A DNA stretch of 64,000 nt from Corynebacterium sp. HMSC27B11 (GCF_001815985.1 NZ_KV823561.1:45352-109351); one strand, 5' to 3'. Shown: positions 17,096-28,956, numbered from the stretch's first letter. The notes: generated from the sequence alone by a model not told the origin. Program-made: numbers and translations.

Positions 17096-18240
17096 TTGGC
17101 ACCTCCCTGCACCCGAGAGAAGGAATTATTGGTCAGCACGGCCAGCAGCAACATCGCACCGAGGAAGAACTTGAACCAGTCGGGGTTCCATCCGGCGTAG
17201 ACGATGCCCTGGTTGGTCATGCCGAAGATCAGCGCACCGATGGCCGTGCCGATCGCCGTTCCCCGGCCACCCGTCAGCGAGCAGCCACCGATCACGGCGG
17301 CGATGATGTACAGGAACTCGTTACCCACGCCCTGCCCGGCCTGGATCGAGTCGAAGGCGAAGAGGTTATGCATCCCCACGAACCACGCTGAGAAGGCCAC
17401 GAACATGAACAGGGTGATCTTCACGCGCCGCACGGGGACGCCCACGGCGCGGGCGGCGTCGGCGTCGCCACCGACGGCGAAAATCCAGTTACCGAAGCGG
17501 GTCTTGAACAGCAGCCAGCTGGCCAGCGCCACGAACAGCAGCCACCACACCACGGTGATCTGCACGTCCACGCCGAAGACCTCGAAGCTGGAGGCGAAGA
17601 AGGCCTTGGCGGAGTTGTAGCCCTCCATGTCGGAGATCGTTGGGGTGGCGACCTGCCCGGTGACCAGCTTCGTCACGGCGAGGTTGATGCCCTGCAGCAT
17701 GAGGAACATCGCCAGGGTGATCAGGAAGGAGTGAATGCCGGTCTTGGTGACGAGGTAGCCGTTGATCGCGCCGATGGACAGCGAAATGATCAGGGAGAGG
17801 AACACGCCCGTCCACGAGTTCAGCCACAGGTTGTAGTTCAGCATCGTGGCGGCGAGCGCGGCGGTGGTCACGGCCACGCCGGAGGACAGGTCGAATTCGT
17901 CGCCGATCATCAGCAGCCCCACGCCCAGCGCGATGATGCCCAGCGTGGAGCTGGAGTACAGCACGGTGGCGAAGGCGTCCGCGCTGCGGAAGGCCGGGGC
18001 GAGGATCATGAACAGCGCGAAGATGAGGATCGCGCCGACCAGGGAGGTCAGCTCGGGGCGCTTGAAGGCCGCGAGGACGGCGTTGTCCCCGGCCTTGTCT
18101 GCGTTCTGTTCCGCTGCGCCCTCGGCTGCGGAGTCCGCGGTGTTTTCTGTATCCGGGGACGACGTCAGGTTCGGCGCCGCCTCGTCAATCTGCTCCGCCG
18201 TTGCCGGGCCGGTGGCCTGCTCGGATGTGGGGTCAGACAT
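17092..18240 (-). CDS. Sugar ABC transporter permease (FrcC/RbsC-like)
   Basis: 382-aa membrane protein of the CUT2 permease family with about 9-10 membrane segments after an acidic, Ala-rich cytosolic head of 60 residues. Family landmarks: LGIIALGVGLLMIGDEFDLSSG, GAINGYLVTKTGIHSFLITLA, and the C-terminal AAVIGGCSLTGGRGTAIGT. The start ATG directly abuts the stop of the binding protein, and the stop overlaps the ATPase start, giving the order binding protein - permease - ATPase. Confidence 0.9.
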   Translation of the reverse strand: MSDPTSEQATGPATAEQIDEAAPNLTSSPDTENTADSAAEGAAEQNADKAGDNAVLAAFKRPELTSLVGAILIFALFMILAPAFRSADAFATVLYSSSTLGIIALGVGLLMIGDEFDLSSGVAVTTAALAATMLNYNLWLNSWTGVFLSLIISLSIGAINGYLVTKTGIHSFLITLAMFLMLQGINLAVTKLVTGQVATPTISDMEGYNSAKAFFASSFEVFGVDVQITVVWWLLFVALASWLLFKTRFGNWIFAVGGDADAARAVGVPVRRVKITLFMFVAFSAWFVGMHNLFAFDSIQAGQGVGNEFLYIIAAVIGGCSLTGGRGTAIGTAIGALIFGMTNQGIVYAGWNPDWFKFFLGAMLLLAVLTNNSFSRVQGGAK

Positions 18241-19272
18241 TTAGCGCAGCCCCTCCTTCGCGGCGTCCTCGATCTTGTCCACGTTGCTGGCGTCCACGAA
18301 GGCCGGGCCGGTGAACACGGGCTGGCCACCACCTGGGATTGCACCGTTGCGCTTGGCGAGCCAGAGCGCGTCGACCGCAAGGTAGCCCTGCAGGTAGGGC
18401 TGCTGGTCCACGGCCCACTGCACCGTGCCGTCCTTGATGGCGGTGACGAGCTCGGCGTCGGTGTCGAAGGTGACGATCTTGGCGTCAGAACCGGCGGCGC
18501 GGGCGGAGTTGACGGAGGCCAGGGCCACCGGGGCGACGAGGTTGAGCACCCAGTCGATGTTGCGATCCTGGGCGAGCTTCGCCTGAACCGTGGAGGTCAC
18601 GCTGGTCATATCCATGCCGTTGACGTAGAGGGTCTCCAGCGTGCCGCCACCCTTGGCCTGGAGGGCCTTCTTGGCACCACCACAGCGGGCCTCCTGGGAG
18701 GGATTGCCCTGCTCGTGGATCACGCAGAGCACCTTCTTCGCGCCGTCCTTGGCCAGCCGCTCGCCCGCGGCCTCACCCGCGACGTGCTCGTCCTGGCCAA
18801 AGAAGGCGGACACCCCGTAGCGCTCGTAGTGGCCCATGCCGGAGTTCAGCCCGACGGTGGGGATCCCCTGCTCGGTGGCGCGGCGGGCGATGGGACCCAG
18901 CGCCTCGGCGGTGGGCATGGTCAGCGCGATGCCGTCGACCTGGGAGTCGATGGCGTTGCGCACGAGGTTGGCCTGGTCAGGCGCCTGCGGGGAGCTGGCG
19001 TAGCGCAGCTCGATGTTGTTCTTCTTCGCGGCGTCCTCCGCGCCACGGCGGACCAGGTCCCAGAAGGTATCGCCGGGCGCACCGTGGCTGATCATCGCGA
19101 CGGTGTAGCGGGGCGTATCGACGCCACCGGCCGCGCCACCCTCGCCGTTCGCGTTCTCGCGCGGGCGACCGCCGGTGGCGGAGCATGCCGCGACCGCGCC
19201 CATCGTCAGGGCCATGAGCACCGCGAGGGCGCGCTTGAACGCGGTGTTGATTCGGGGATTATTTTTCTGCAC
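18241..19272 (-). CDS. Sugar ABC transporter substrate-binding lipoprotein (FrcB-like)
   Basis: 343-aa Periplasmic_binding_4-type lipoprotein. The signal peptide ends in a lipobox at about residues 27-30 (AVAAC), followed by a Gly-rich tether. The mature part has the two-lobe pattern: YTVAMISHGAPGDTFWDLVRRGAEDAAKKNN, then LRYASSPQ, GIALTMPTAEALGPIARRA, GIPTVGLNSGM, VLCVIHEQGNPSQEARCGGA, and IVTFDTDAELVTAIKDGTVQWAVDQQPYLQGY. First gene of the three-gene import operon. Ribose, fructose and inositol are possible ligands (inference). Confidence 0.92.
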   Translation of the reverse strand: MQKNNPRINTAFKRALAVLMALTMGAVAACSATGGRPRENANGEGGAAGGVDTPRYTVAMISHGAPGDTFWDLVRRGAEDAAKKNNIELRYASSPQAPDQANLVRNAIDSQVDGIALTMPTAEALGPIARRATEQGIPTVGLNSGMGHYERYGVSAFFGQDEHVAGEAAGERLAKDGAKKVLCVIHEQGNPSQEARCGGAKKALQAKGGGTLETLYVNGMDMTSVTSTVQAKLAQDRNIDWVLNLVAPVALASVNSARAAGSDAKIVTFDTDAELVTAIKDGTVQWAVDQQPYLQGYLAVDALWLAKRNGAIPGGGQPVFTGPAFVDASNVDKIEDAAKEGLR

Positions 19273-19424
19273 GTTTCCTGATTTTTCGCAGGTCAGAGGC
19301 CTAAGTCAAACCGCAAACCGGCCTTCTGAATCCTTCAAGACGCGCTGTACTGCAGCGATACCGTGCCGATATGACCCGCCCCGAGGGACCGCGCGCGTGG
19401 GGCGCGGTCGGCGGGGTGTCGTGC

Positions 19425-20792
19425 TTACTCCTTCTCCGCGGAATCCTCGTCCGCGGAGTCCTCGTCGCTGCCGGGCTCGTCATCGAGGCTCAGGCCGAGC
19501 TGCTCCAGCTCCGCCTTGAGGTTCTCCATGGACAGCTCCAGGTTGGCGTCCTCCCCAAGCGCCCCGGCCGCGCCGTTGGGGCTGTGCAGGCCCTGCAGGC
19601 CCGCGGAGATGCCCTGGCCTGGCCCGCCGATGTGCTCGTGGTCGTGGCCGCCGTGATCGTGCTCGTGACCGGCAGCCGCACCAGCAACGGTGCTTAAGCC
19701 GAGCTCCTCCCCCAGCTTCGCGTAGGCCGGGTAGATCACGGTCTGCTCCAGCTCGGCGCGCAGCGGAGCATCACAGAAGGCATGATCCAGCGCATTGGTG
19801 GTCAGCTCCAGCATCTGCCAGTACTCCAGGTCGAAGACCTCCGCGAGGCGCTCGAACTCCTGGGTCATCGTCGTGCCGGAGACCAGGCGGTTATCGGTGT
19901 GCACGGTGCACACGAAACCCAGCTCGTAGAGCAGGTTGAAGGGGTGGTCGGCGATTTCTTCGGCAACACCGGTCTGGGTGTTGGAGGTCGGGCAGATCTC
20001 CAGCGGGATGCCCCGGTCGCGCACGTGGCGGGCTACCGGCCCCAGCTCGATGCCGGAGAGGGTGGCGTTGAGGTCCTCGTAGATGCGCACGCCGTGGCCG
20101 AGGCGGAGGGTGCCCTGAACGAGGGCGTCCTTGATGGACTCCACGCCCGCGGCCTCGCCGGCGTGGATGGTGAAGGGCACGAGGTTCTCGCGCAGCAGCT
20201 GGAAGGCCTCGGCGTGGTTGGCGGCCGGGAAGCCGTCCTCCGCGCCCGCGATGTCGAAGCCGACCACGTAGCCCTCGCCCGGGCTGGAGATCGGGTAGTT
20301 ATCCACGGTCAGCTGCGCGATCTCGGTGGCGCGGTCGGCATGACGCATGGCGCACAGGATCAGGCGAGCGTGGATGCGCTTGCCCTTCGCGGCGGCGGCG
20401 CGCTCGCCCTCCTTCGCGCCCTGCACGGTGGCTTCCACGACCTCCTGCAGGCTCAGCCCGTTGGCCTGGTGCTGCTCGGGGGCGTAGCGCAGCTCGGCGT
20501 AGACCACGTTGTCTGCGGCCAGGTCCTCGACGGCCTCGCGGGTGACGCGCACCAGCGCTTCCTTCGTCTGCATGACGGCGGTGGTGTGGTCGAAGGTGGT
20601 CAGGTACGTCGGCAGGTCGCCCGAGTTCGCGGCGTCGTAGAACCACTTCTCGAGCTCCACCGGGTCCGTCGTGGGCAGCTCGTAGCCGATCTCGGCGGCC
20701 AGCTCCACGATCGTGGCGGGCCGGAGGCCGCCGTCCAGGTGGTCGTGGAGTTCGACCTTGGGCAGGGATGCAATGACGTCCGAATCAATCAT
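19425..20792 (-). CDS. add: Adenosine deaminase with His-rich and acidic C-terminal tail
   Basis: 455-aa zinc hydrolase converting adenosine to inosine (purine salvage). Metal and substrate motifs: LHDHLDGG (residues 14-21), HAGEAAG with catalytic Glu, CPTSNTQTG and TDNRLVSGT. The start at 20792 was chosen because the deaminase fold begins at once (MIDSDVIASLPKVELH) and a -10-like TAAGCT lies 7 nt upstream; the frame continues to 20849 without support. The family usually ends near 340-370 residues; here about 85 extra residues contain a GHEHDHGGHDHEH cluster and an Asp/Glu/Ser-rich end, which may bind zinc or nickel (inference). Confidence 0.92.
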   Translation of the reverse strand: MIDSDVIASLPKVELHDHLDGGLRPATIVELAAEIGYELPTTDPVELEKWFYDAANSGDLPTYLTTFDHTTAVMQTKEALVRVTREAVEDLAADNVVYAELRYAPEQHQANGLSLQEVVEATVQGAKEGERAAAAKGKRIHARLILCAMRHADRATEIAQLTVDNYPISSPGEGYVVGFDIAGAEDGFPAANHAEAFQLLRENLVPFTIHAGEAAGVESIKDALVQGTLRLGHGVRIYEDLNATLSGIELGPVARHVRDRGIPLEICPTSNTQTGVAEEIADHPFNLLYELGFVCTVHTDNRLVSGTTMTQEFERLAEVFDLEYWQMLELTTNALDHAFCDAPLRAELEQTVIYPAYAKLGEELGLSTVAGAAAGHEHDHGGHDHEHIGGPGQGISAGLQGLHSPNGAAGALGEDANLELSMENLKAELEQLGLSLDDEPGSDEDSADEDSAEKE

Positions 20793-20799
20793 GGGGCAC

Positions 20800-20805
20800 A
20801 GCTTA
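20800..20805 (-). promoter_or_regulatory. Putative -10 element of leaderless add
   Basis: TAAGCT on the minus strand, 7 nt before the chosen ATG at 20792. Confidence 0.4.
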
Positions 20806-20882
20806 CTCGGCAGCTGTGCCCCATGGTGGCGGGCGGGGAGGGTTATCAACCCCGCCGTTGAAGCCCGGTGAAAACCGGCGGA

Positions 20883-21968
20883 TTACTTAAAGATCGAGCG
20901 GATGGCCCCACCCAGGACCACACCCGCGGCGGCCCCGAGGCCGACCAGCCCGGCGCGGCCGGCGTCGGTGGAGCCGGTGCGAACCTCCTGGCGAACGCGG
21001 ATCACCGCTGCCGGCGGCACCGGCGGGGTCATCATGGCCAGGGACTCCGGCGTGGTGGCTGCCCACGCGGAGCAGTACAGGGTGATGCGCCAGATGAAGT
21101 AGAACAGCACCATCACACCGATGATCGGACCGAAGGCAGCGCCCGCCGGGTTGCTCAGCGCGTTGGAGAAGAACATCGTGGCGAACTGCTTGAAGATCTC
21201 GAACACGACCGCGCCGATGATGGCTGCCTTGAAGGCGGACTTGCGCGGCACCTTCGCCCGCGGCAGGTAGACCATCAGCCAGAAGAAGACCAGCAGGTTA
21301 GCCAGCAGTGCAACGACCAGAGCCACGAGGAAGGTAATGAATCGGATGCCCGGGACCTCGTCGAGCCCCACCACACCAAGCAGCTTCTCGGTGAGCCCCG
21401 AGTTACCGATGGTGGTGACGGCGAAGGCCACGACCAGGGCGAGGAGCAGGCCCAGCAGGCCCAGCAGGTCGGAGAGCTTGCCCTTGATGAAATTCTCCGG
21501 GCTGTTATCGACCTTCCACATCTCGGAAGCACCAATGCGCAGGTGGTTCATCCAGCTCAGGCCGGACCACAGGGCCAGCAGAAGACCGATGGAGAACACG
21601 GACTTACGCTGATCGATCGCGCCCTCGACGATGGTGCCCAGGGTGTCACCCATCTCGCCGCTACCCATGGACGTCACCTGGTCCATGACCTTGTCCAGCA
21701 GATCCTGGTTATTAGCCAGGATGATCGCGACTGTTGCCAGCACGAGCATGGTCAGCGGGAAGATGGACAGCACTGAGAAGTAGGTAATGCCCGCGGCGAA
21801 CTGGTTGCCGCCCTGCTCGCCGTAGCGCTCGTTCATCCGCATGATGTGGTCGAACCACGGCCACTTGTCGCGGAGCTTGACCAGCGCCCCTTCGTCGTCT
21901 TTGCGGCTGCGTTCCACGCCGTAGGCGTCGAGCTTGTCATAGTCGGGCGTCGTTGATGTTTTCGCCAT
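20883..21968 (-). CDS. YihY/virulence factor BrkB family membrane protein
   Basis: 361-aa integral membrane protein of the YihY family (formerly misnamed RNase BN). Conserved features are GGNQFAAGITYFSVLSIFPLTML at the first membrane helix, WSGLSWMNHLRIGASEMWKV, LVFFWLMVYLPRAKVPRKSAFKAAIIGAVVFEIFKQFATMFFSNALSNPAGAAFGPIIGVMVLFYFIWRI split over helices 4-6, and a cytosolic tail ending IRSIFK. The ATG at 21968 has AGGAAGG 12 nt upstream; ATG 21980 is an alternative that sits right on that site. The role may be membrane homeostasis or transport; the family's function is not settled. Confidence 0.85.
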   Translation of the reverse strand: MAKTSTTPDYDKLDAYGVERSRKDDEGALVKLRDKWPWFDHIMRMNERYGEQGGNQFAAGITYFSVLSIFPLTMLVLATVAIILANNQDLLDKVMDQVTSMGSGEMGDTLGTIVEGAIDQRKSVFSIGLLLALWSGLSWMNHLRIGASEMWKVDNSPENFIKGKLSDLLGLLGLLLALVVAFAVTTIGNSGLTEKLLGVVGLDEVPGIRFITFLVALVVALLANLLVFFWLMVYLPRAKVPRKSAFKAAIIGAVVFEIFKQFATMFFSNALSNPAGAAFGPIIGVMVLFYFIWRITLYCSAWAATTPESLAMMTPPVPPAAVIRVRQEVRTGSTDAGRAGLVGLGAAAGVVLGGAIRSIFK

Positions 21969-22116
21969 CAGCGCGTCCATCCTTCCTTGGGCAGGCTTTC
22001 GGGGCTTCGGGTTTTCGATCCGGGGTCGGATCATTCTGTGGCACGCGCCGGACGGCTGGTGGCCGACCTGGGCACGTACCTCATTATGTCGTTTTCGTCG
22101 GTCGCGGTGTGCCGGT

Positions 22117-24062
<1,946 letters not shown>

Positions 24063-24079
24063 ACCGTCTCCCGGTGGGT

Positions 24080-25114
24080 TTAGCGGAACTCGAGGATCAC
24101 GGGGCTGTGGTCGGACCAGCGCTGGTCGTAGGTGGGCGCCTTGTCCACCCGGGCAGCGGCGGCGTGCTCCAGCAGTCCACCGGTGACGGCGTGCAGGTCG
24201 ATACGCCAGCCCGCGTTCGTGTCGAAGGCCTTGCCGCGGTAGCTCCACCAGGAGTACGGGCCGTCCTCCTCGGGGTGGAGGTGGCGCACGGCGTCGTGCC
24301 AGCCTGGCTGGGTGGCGGCGCCTGCCGCGATGCGGGCCTGCGCGAGCTCGCCGGGCTGGTAGTCCACGGCACCGAAGAAGTCCTCGGCCGCCCCGGCGGG
24401 GTTACCGACCCGGCCGGAGTCCTCCGCATCGCCCACCTGGGTTGCACCGTCCGGGTAGGTGCCGAGCACGTGGTCAAGGAAGGCGCGCTCGGCGGGCAGG
24501 AAGCCGGACTTGTTGCGGTTGGGCTTCCAGTTCTTCAGGTCCGCGCGGCGGTGGCAGATATTCCAGTCACCGCCGATGAGCATCTGCTGCCCCCCGGCCT
24601 CGGCGGCCGCGGCACGCTGGTGCATGAAGGGCGCGAAGGCATCCAGGAAGCGGAACTTCTCGTCCTGCTTCTCGGTGCCGCTGGCACCACTGGGCAGGTA
24701 GAGGGAGGCCACGGTGATCGGCTGGGTTGTGCCCCCGACCTCGGCGTCCACGGTGGCCTCGATGTAGCGGCCAGAGTCGTCGAACTCGCGGGCGGCCTCC
24801 ACCGCGCCCGGGTGTTCCGGGTTGGCCTCGTGGCCGAAGCCGATCTGCACGTCCCGCAGTGGAAGGCGCGACAGGATCGCCACCCCGGCCCGCCCCTTGG
24901 CCGCGGCTGGCGCCTGGGCGAGATGCCAGCCGTCCTCCAGGGCGGGGGCGATGGCCTTGGCGGTCTGCGCCTCGTCGGCGCGGACCTCCTGCATCAGCAC
25001 CACATCAGCCGGGTGGGTGGCCAACCACGGGAGGATGCCCTGGTTGTTCTCGTGGCGCACCTTCGCGGCGGCCCTGATTCCGTTGACGTTAACCGTAGCG
25101 ACTGTAAAACCCAT
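24080..25114 (-). CDS. xthA: Exodeoxyribonuclease III (AP endonuclease family)
   Basis: 344-aa EEP-fold nuclease for base-excision repair: 3'-5' exonuclease and AP endonuclease. Motifs: TVNVNGIRAA, metal ligand Glu in MQEVRADEAQ, Tyr in VASLYLPSG, the core GGDWNICHRRADLKN, SYRGKAFDTNAGWRIDL and WSDHSPVILEF with the catalytic His. It is longer than E. coli ExoIII (268) owing to an insertion around DAFAPFMHQRAAAAEAGG and a VGDAEDSGRVGNP loop. The start at 25114 is supported by a -10-like TATATT 7 nt upstream. Confidence 0.92.
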   Translation of the reverse strand: MGFTVATVNVNGIRAAAKVRHENNQGILPWLATHPADVVLMQEVRADEAQTAKAIAPALEDGWHLAQAPAAAKGRAGVAILSRLPLRDVQIGFGHEANPEHPGAVEAAREFDDSGRYIEATVDAEVGGTTQPITVASLYLPSGASGTEKQDEKFRFLDAFAPFMHQRAAAAEAGGQQMLIGGDWNICHRRADLKNWKPNRNKSGFLPAERAFLDHVLGTYPDGATQVGDAEDSGRVGNPAGAAEDFFGAVDYQPGELAQARIAAGAATQPGWHDAVRHLHPEEDGPYSWWSYRGKAFDTNAGWRIDLHAVTGGLLEHAAAARVDKAPTYDQRWSDHSPVILEFR

Positions 25115-25121
25115 GCCCACC

Positions 25122-25127
25122 AATATA
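25122..25127 (-). promoter_or_regulatory. Putative -10 element of leaderless xthA
   Basis: TATATT on the minus strand, 7 nt before the ATG at 25114. Confidence 0.45.
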
Positions 25128-25168
25128 GGCCGTGCCCCGGACACACCAGCAGCCGCATAAGCCGCGGG

Positions 25169-26386
25169 CTAGGAGGCGGCGAGCTGGCGACGTCGTAGCA
25201 GGAAGGCGAGCAGCCAGACCACCGCACCGGTGGCAGCCAGGGCCGCACCCGCGAGGGCTGGGGCAGCATAGCCGAAGCCAGCGCCGATGACCGCGCCACC
25301 GATCGCGGCACCGGCGGCGTTGGCCATGTTTAGCGCGGAGTGGTTGAGGGCGGCGGCGAGGTTCTGGGCGTCCCGGGCGACGTCCATCAGGCGGGTCTGC
25401 AGGCTCGGGACCAGGCAGGAGCCCAGGAATCCGATGAGGCCGAAGTTGGCGATGCCTGTGATGGCGTTGGTGGAGGTGAAGTAGAACGCGCCCAGCACCA
25501 CGATCAGAGCGATGAGGCTGCCGGCGATGGTGTACTCCAGGTTCCGGTCAGCCAGCACGCCGCCGAACCAGGTTCCGAAAACCATGCCGATGCCGTAGAC
25601 CATCAAGGGAATCCAGATGAGGGTTTCGCTGAAGCCTGCACGCTCGGTCAGCGTCCAGGAGATATAGGTATAGACCGCAAACATGCCGCCGAAGCCGACC
25701 GTGCCGATCGCCAGGGTGAGCAGTACCTGGGGGTTGATCAGAGCGCCGAGCTCGGTGATCGGGTTGCTCTTCGGCATGAGGGTCATGTGCGGCAGCGAGA
25801 TATACAGCGCCACGAAGGTCACCAGGCCGATCACTGCGACGAGCAGGAAGGCGAAGTTCCATCCGAAGTGGGTGCCCAGCCACTGCGCGGCGGGCACACC
25901 TGCGACGGTGGCCACCGAGAGTCCCAGCCCGGAGAAGGCCACCGCCTTGCCGCGCTGCCCCGGCGGGGCCATCGAGGCGGCGATGAGCGCGGTGACGGAA
26001 AAGTAGGCACCGTGTGGCAGGCCGGCGATGAAGCGGCTGATCAGCAGCATGTTATAGCTGCTGGCCAGCACGGTCAGCCCGTTACCGATCGTGAAGGCGA
26101 TCATGAGCACCAGTGCCAGGCGACGGCGCGGCACGGTGCTGGTCAGCGTGGTGATGAGCGGGGCACCCACCACCACGCCGAGGGCGTAGGCGGAGATGAC
26201 GTGCCCGGCCGTGGCCTCCGAGATCTGGAAATCCTCGGCGATGAGGTTCAGCAGCCCCATCGCCACGAACTCGGTGGTACCGATGCCGAAGCCACCGAGC
26301 GCGATGGCCAGCATGGTGATGATTCTCCTGCGGCTGCCCATGGTGGTTTGTGTTGGCACGGGGCGGCGATTCGGCATGGTTGGCAC
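25169..26386 (-). CDS. MFS transporter, DHA1 (AraJ/YdhP-like) exporter
   Basis: 405-aa major facilitator with 12 predicted membrane helices. TM1 has GGFGIGTTEFVAMGLLNLIAEDF, the typical beginning of the AraJ/SotB/YdhP sugar- or drug-efflux group; loop 2-3 has TSTVPRRRLAL and TM5 the exporter-type GLGLSVATVAGVPAAQWLG. GTG start 26386 with AGGAAG 8 nt upstream; ATG 26377 is the alternative. Substrate unknown. It is divergent from icd across an AT-rich region with a palindrome. Confidence 0.87.
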   Translation of the reverse strand: MPTMPNRRPVPTQTTMGSRRRIITMLAIALGGFGIGTTEFVAMGLLNLIAEDFQISEATAGHVISAYALGVVVGAPLITTLTSTVPRRRLALVLMIAFTIGNGLTVLASSYNMLLISRFIAGLPHGAYFSVTALIAASMAPPGQRGKAVAFSGLGLSVATVAGVPAAQWLGTHFGWNFAFLLVAVIGLVTFVALYISLPHMTLMPKSNPITELGALINPQVLLTLAIGTVGFGGMFAVYTYISWTLTERAGFSETLIWIPLMVYGIGMVFGTWFGGVLADRNLEYTIAGSLIALIVVLGAFYFTSTNAITGIANFGLIGFLGSCLVPSLQTRLMDVARDAQNLAAALNHSALNMANAAGAAIGGAVIGAGFGYAAPALAGAALAATGAVVWLLAFLLRRRQLAAS

Positions 26387-26475
26387 GGGGCACGCTTCCT
26401 GAAATTCTTTGGCTGGGCCGGATGAATACGAAGTAACGAAAAAGAATCAATATTTTTAATAACTTTTTTCGCCTT

Positions 26476-26493
26476 TCGCAAGCGAAGTTGCGA
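26476..26493. promoter_or_regulatory. TCGCAA-N6-TTGCGA palindrome between the MFS gene and icd
   Basis: A perfect 6-6-6 inverted repeat sits about 90 bp upstream of the MFS start and about 117 bp upstream of icd in the AT-rich divergent region. Either promoter could use it; the local exporter is the usual client of such an operator, but no regulator gene is adjacent. Confidence 0.45.
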
Positions 26494-26609
26494 CAGTACC
26501 CGTATGATTCACGATTTTTCTACTTCACGTAAGCTGGGTAGCACGATAAAAATCGAGTGACTTTTAACGGTTCACCGAAAACGATGTGAAAGCAGGGAGA
26601 TACCGCCTT

Positions 26610-28847
26610 ATGGCCAAGATCATTTACACCCGTACCGACGAGGCCCCACTTCTGGCCACGTATTCGCTGAAGCCGATCGTGGAAGCTTTTGCATCGACTT
26701 GCGGCGTGGACGTGGAAACGCGTGACATCTCGCTGGCAGGTCGTATCCTGGCCGCTTTCAACGATAAGCTCCCGAAGGAGCAGCAGGTCAACGACGCTCT
26801 CAAGGAGCTCGGCGAGCTGACCCAGTCCCCTGAGGCCAATATCCTCAAGCTGCCGAACATCTCCGCATCCGTCCCGCAGATGCGCGCAGCCATCGGCGAG
26901 CTGCAGAAGGCCGGCTACGACCTGCCGGACTTCCCTCTCGAGGTCAACACCGAGGAGGAGAAGGACGCCTACGCCCGCTACAGCTCCGTCATGGGCTCCG
27001 CCGTGAACCCGGTGCTGCGCGAGGGCAACTCTGACCGCCGCGCGCCGAAGGCCGTGAAGAACTACGTGCGCACCCACCCGCACACCATGGGTGAGTGGAC
27101 CGCCGAGTCCAAGACCAACGTGGCGACCATGGAGGCCAACGACTTCCGCCACAACGAGCAGTCCGTCATCATGCCGGCTGAGGATGACCTGCGCATCCAG
27201 CTGGTGAAGGCCAACGGCGAGACCACCGTGCTGCGCGACTCCCTGCCGGTGCAGAAGAACGAGATCGTGGACTCCACCGTCCTGCGCGCCGCCGCGCTCG
27301 ACGAGTTCCTGCGCGCCCAGGTCGCCCGCGCGAAGGCTGAGGGCGTGCTGTTCTCCGTGCACCTGAAGGCCACGATGATGAAGGTCTCCGACCCGGTCAT
27401 CTTCGGCCACGCCGTGCGCGCTTACTTCTCCGACGTCTACGAGCAGTACGGCGAGGAGCTGCTGGCCGCCGGCCTCGACGGTGAGGACGGCCTGGCTGCC
27501 ATCCTCGACGGCCTGTCCGAGCTGGACAACGGCGAGGAGATCCGCGCCGCATTCGACAAGGGCCTCGAGGACGGCCCGGATCTGGCGATGGTCAACTCCC
27601 ACCGCGGAATCACCAACCTGCACGTCCCGTCCGACGTCATCGTCGACGCCTCCATGCCGGCCATGATCCGTGACTCCGGCAAGATGTGGAACAAGGACGA
27701 CGCCCGTCAGGACACCCTGGCCGTACTGCCGGACTCCTCCTACGCAGGCGTGTACCAGGTCGTCATCGACGACTGCCGCAAGAACGGCGCATTCGACCCG
27801 ACCACGATGGGCACCGTCCCGAATGTCGGCCTGATGGCGCAGAAGGCTGAGGAGTACGGCTCCCACGACAAGACCTTCAAGATCGAGGCGGACGGCAAGG
27901 TCCAGGTCCTCAACAAGGCCGGCGACGTGCTCATGGAGCACGAGGTCTCCGAGGGCGACCTGTGGCGCGCCTGCCAGGCCAAGGACATCCCGGTTCAGGA
28001 CTGGGTGAAGCTGGCCGTCGAGCGTGCCCGCAAGACCGGCGACCCGGCTATCTTCTGGCTGGACCCGGAGCGCGCCCACGACCGCAACATGACAACCCAG
28101 GTCGAGAAGTACCTGAAGGACCACGACACCGAGGGCCTGGATATCCGCATCCTCTCCCCGGTCGAGGCCTGCCAGCTCTCCGTGGACCGCATCCGCGAGG
28201 GCAAGAACACCATCTCCGTCACCGGTAACGTGCTGCGTGACTACCTGACCGACCTGTTCCCGATCTTGGAGCTGGGCACCTCCGCGAAGATGCTCTCCAT
28301 CGTTCCGCTGATCGCGGGCGGTGGCCTCTTCGAGACCGGTGCTGGCGGTTCCGCGCCGAAGCACGTCGAGCAGCTGACCGAGGAGAACCACCTGCGTTGG
28401 GACTCCCTGGGCGAGTTCCTGGCGCTGGCTGAGTCCCTGCGCAAGCTGGCCGACACGGATAACAACCCGCGCACCCCGGTGCTGGGCGACGCGCTGGACG
28501 TTGCTACCGAGCGGATCCTGGAGGAGGGCAAGTCCCCGCAGCGCGAGGTCAACACCCTCGACAACCGCGGTTCCCACTTCTACCTGGCAATGTTCTGGGC
28601 TCGCGCCCTGGCCGATCAGAAGGACGACGCCGACCTGGCCGAGCTCTTCGCCCCGGTCGCCGACGCGCTGGAGACTGCCGAGGACGAGGTCATCAAGGAG
28701 CTCAACGACATCCAGGGCAAGGCCGTGGAGCTGGGTGGCCACTACCACCTGGACGAGGAGAAGGCGAACGCTGTGATGCGTCCGGTCGCTGCATTCAACA
28801 AGATCATCGACGATCTCGCTGCAGCAGATAACTCCCTGGAGGGCTAG
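26610..28847 (+). CDS. icd: Isocitrate dehydrogenase, NADP-dependent, monomeric
   Basis: 745-aa monomeric-type NADP isocitrate dehydrogenase, decarboxylating isocitrate to 2-oxoglutarate in the TCA cycle. Diagnostic stretches: [18 protein letters not shown] at the start, SNRRAPK-like [15 protein letters not shown] with the isocitrate-binding Ser/Asn, [45 protein letters not shown], and [15 protein letters not shown] 26610 with AGGGAGA 10 nt upstream was preferred to an in-frame ATG eight codons earlier. Size agrees with the roughly 740-residue family, which is common in corynebacteria. Confidence 0.97.
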   Translation: MAKIIYTRTDEAPLLATYSLKPIVEAFASTCGVDVETRDISLAGRILAAFNDKLPKEQQVNDALKELGELTQSPEANILKLPNISASVPQMRAAIGELQKAGYDLPDFPLEVNTEEEKDAYARYSSVMGSAVNPVLREGNSDRRAPKAVKNYVRTHPHTMGEWTAESKTNVATMEANDFRHNEQSVIMPAEDDLRIQLVKANGETTVLRDSLPVQKNEIVDSTVLRAAALDEFLRAQVARAKAEGVLFSVHLKATMMKVSDPVIFGHAVRAYFSDVYEQYGEELLAAGLDGEDGLAAILDGLSELDNGEEIRAAFDKGLEDGPDLAMVNSHRGITNLHVPSDVIVDASMPAMIRDSGKMWNKDDARQDTLAVLPDSSYAGVYQVVIDDCRKNGAFDPTTMGTVPNVGLMAQKAEEYGSHDKTFKIEADGKVQVLNKAGDVLMEHEVSEGDLWRACQAKDIPVQDWVKLAVERARKTGDPAIFWLDPERAHDRNMTTQVEKYLKDHDTEGLDIRILSPVEACQLSVDRIREGKNTISVTGNVLRDYLTDLFPILELGTSAKMLSIVPLIAGGGLFETGAGGSAPKHVEQLTEENHLRWDSLGEFLALAESLRKLADTDNNPRTPVLGDALDVATERILEEGKSPQREVNTLDNRGSHFYLAMFWARALADQKDDADLAELFAPVADALETAEDEVIKELNDIQGKAVELGGHYHLDEEKANAVMRPVAAFNKIIDDLAAADNSLEG

Positions 28848-28909
28848 TACCGCTCCCCCGTCGGGCCTGCTGCAGGCCCGCCCCCGGGGTCAGCGGAGGG
28901 ATATAGCCG

Positions 28910-28956
28910 ACTGGGCCTAGCGCGCTAGAGATAGCGCTGCTAGGCCCAGTTTTTCT
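28910..28956 (+). terminator. Rho-independent terminator of icd
   Basis: 12-bp arms ACTGGGCCTAGC (28910-28921) and GCTAGGCCCAGT (28939-28950), an inner AGCGC/GCGCT pairing and a TTTTCTTTTC tract directly after. Confidence 0.9.

Noticed and set aside
17731..19281. 516-codon plus-strand frame opposite the sugar ABC operon
   Set aside because: Antisense of the permease and binding protein; no start signal or family.
20868..21776. 302-codon plus-strand frame opposite YihY
   Set aside because: Gln/His/Asp-rich shadow of a membrane protein gene with clear hydrophobic helices on the other strand.
26520..28748. A 742-codon open frame antisense to icd
   Set aside because: The icd product is unmistakable and codon-biased; the antisense reading is low-complexity shadow.
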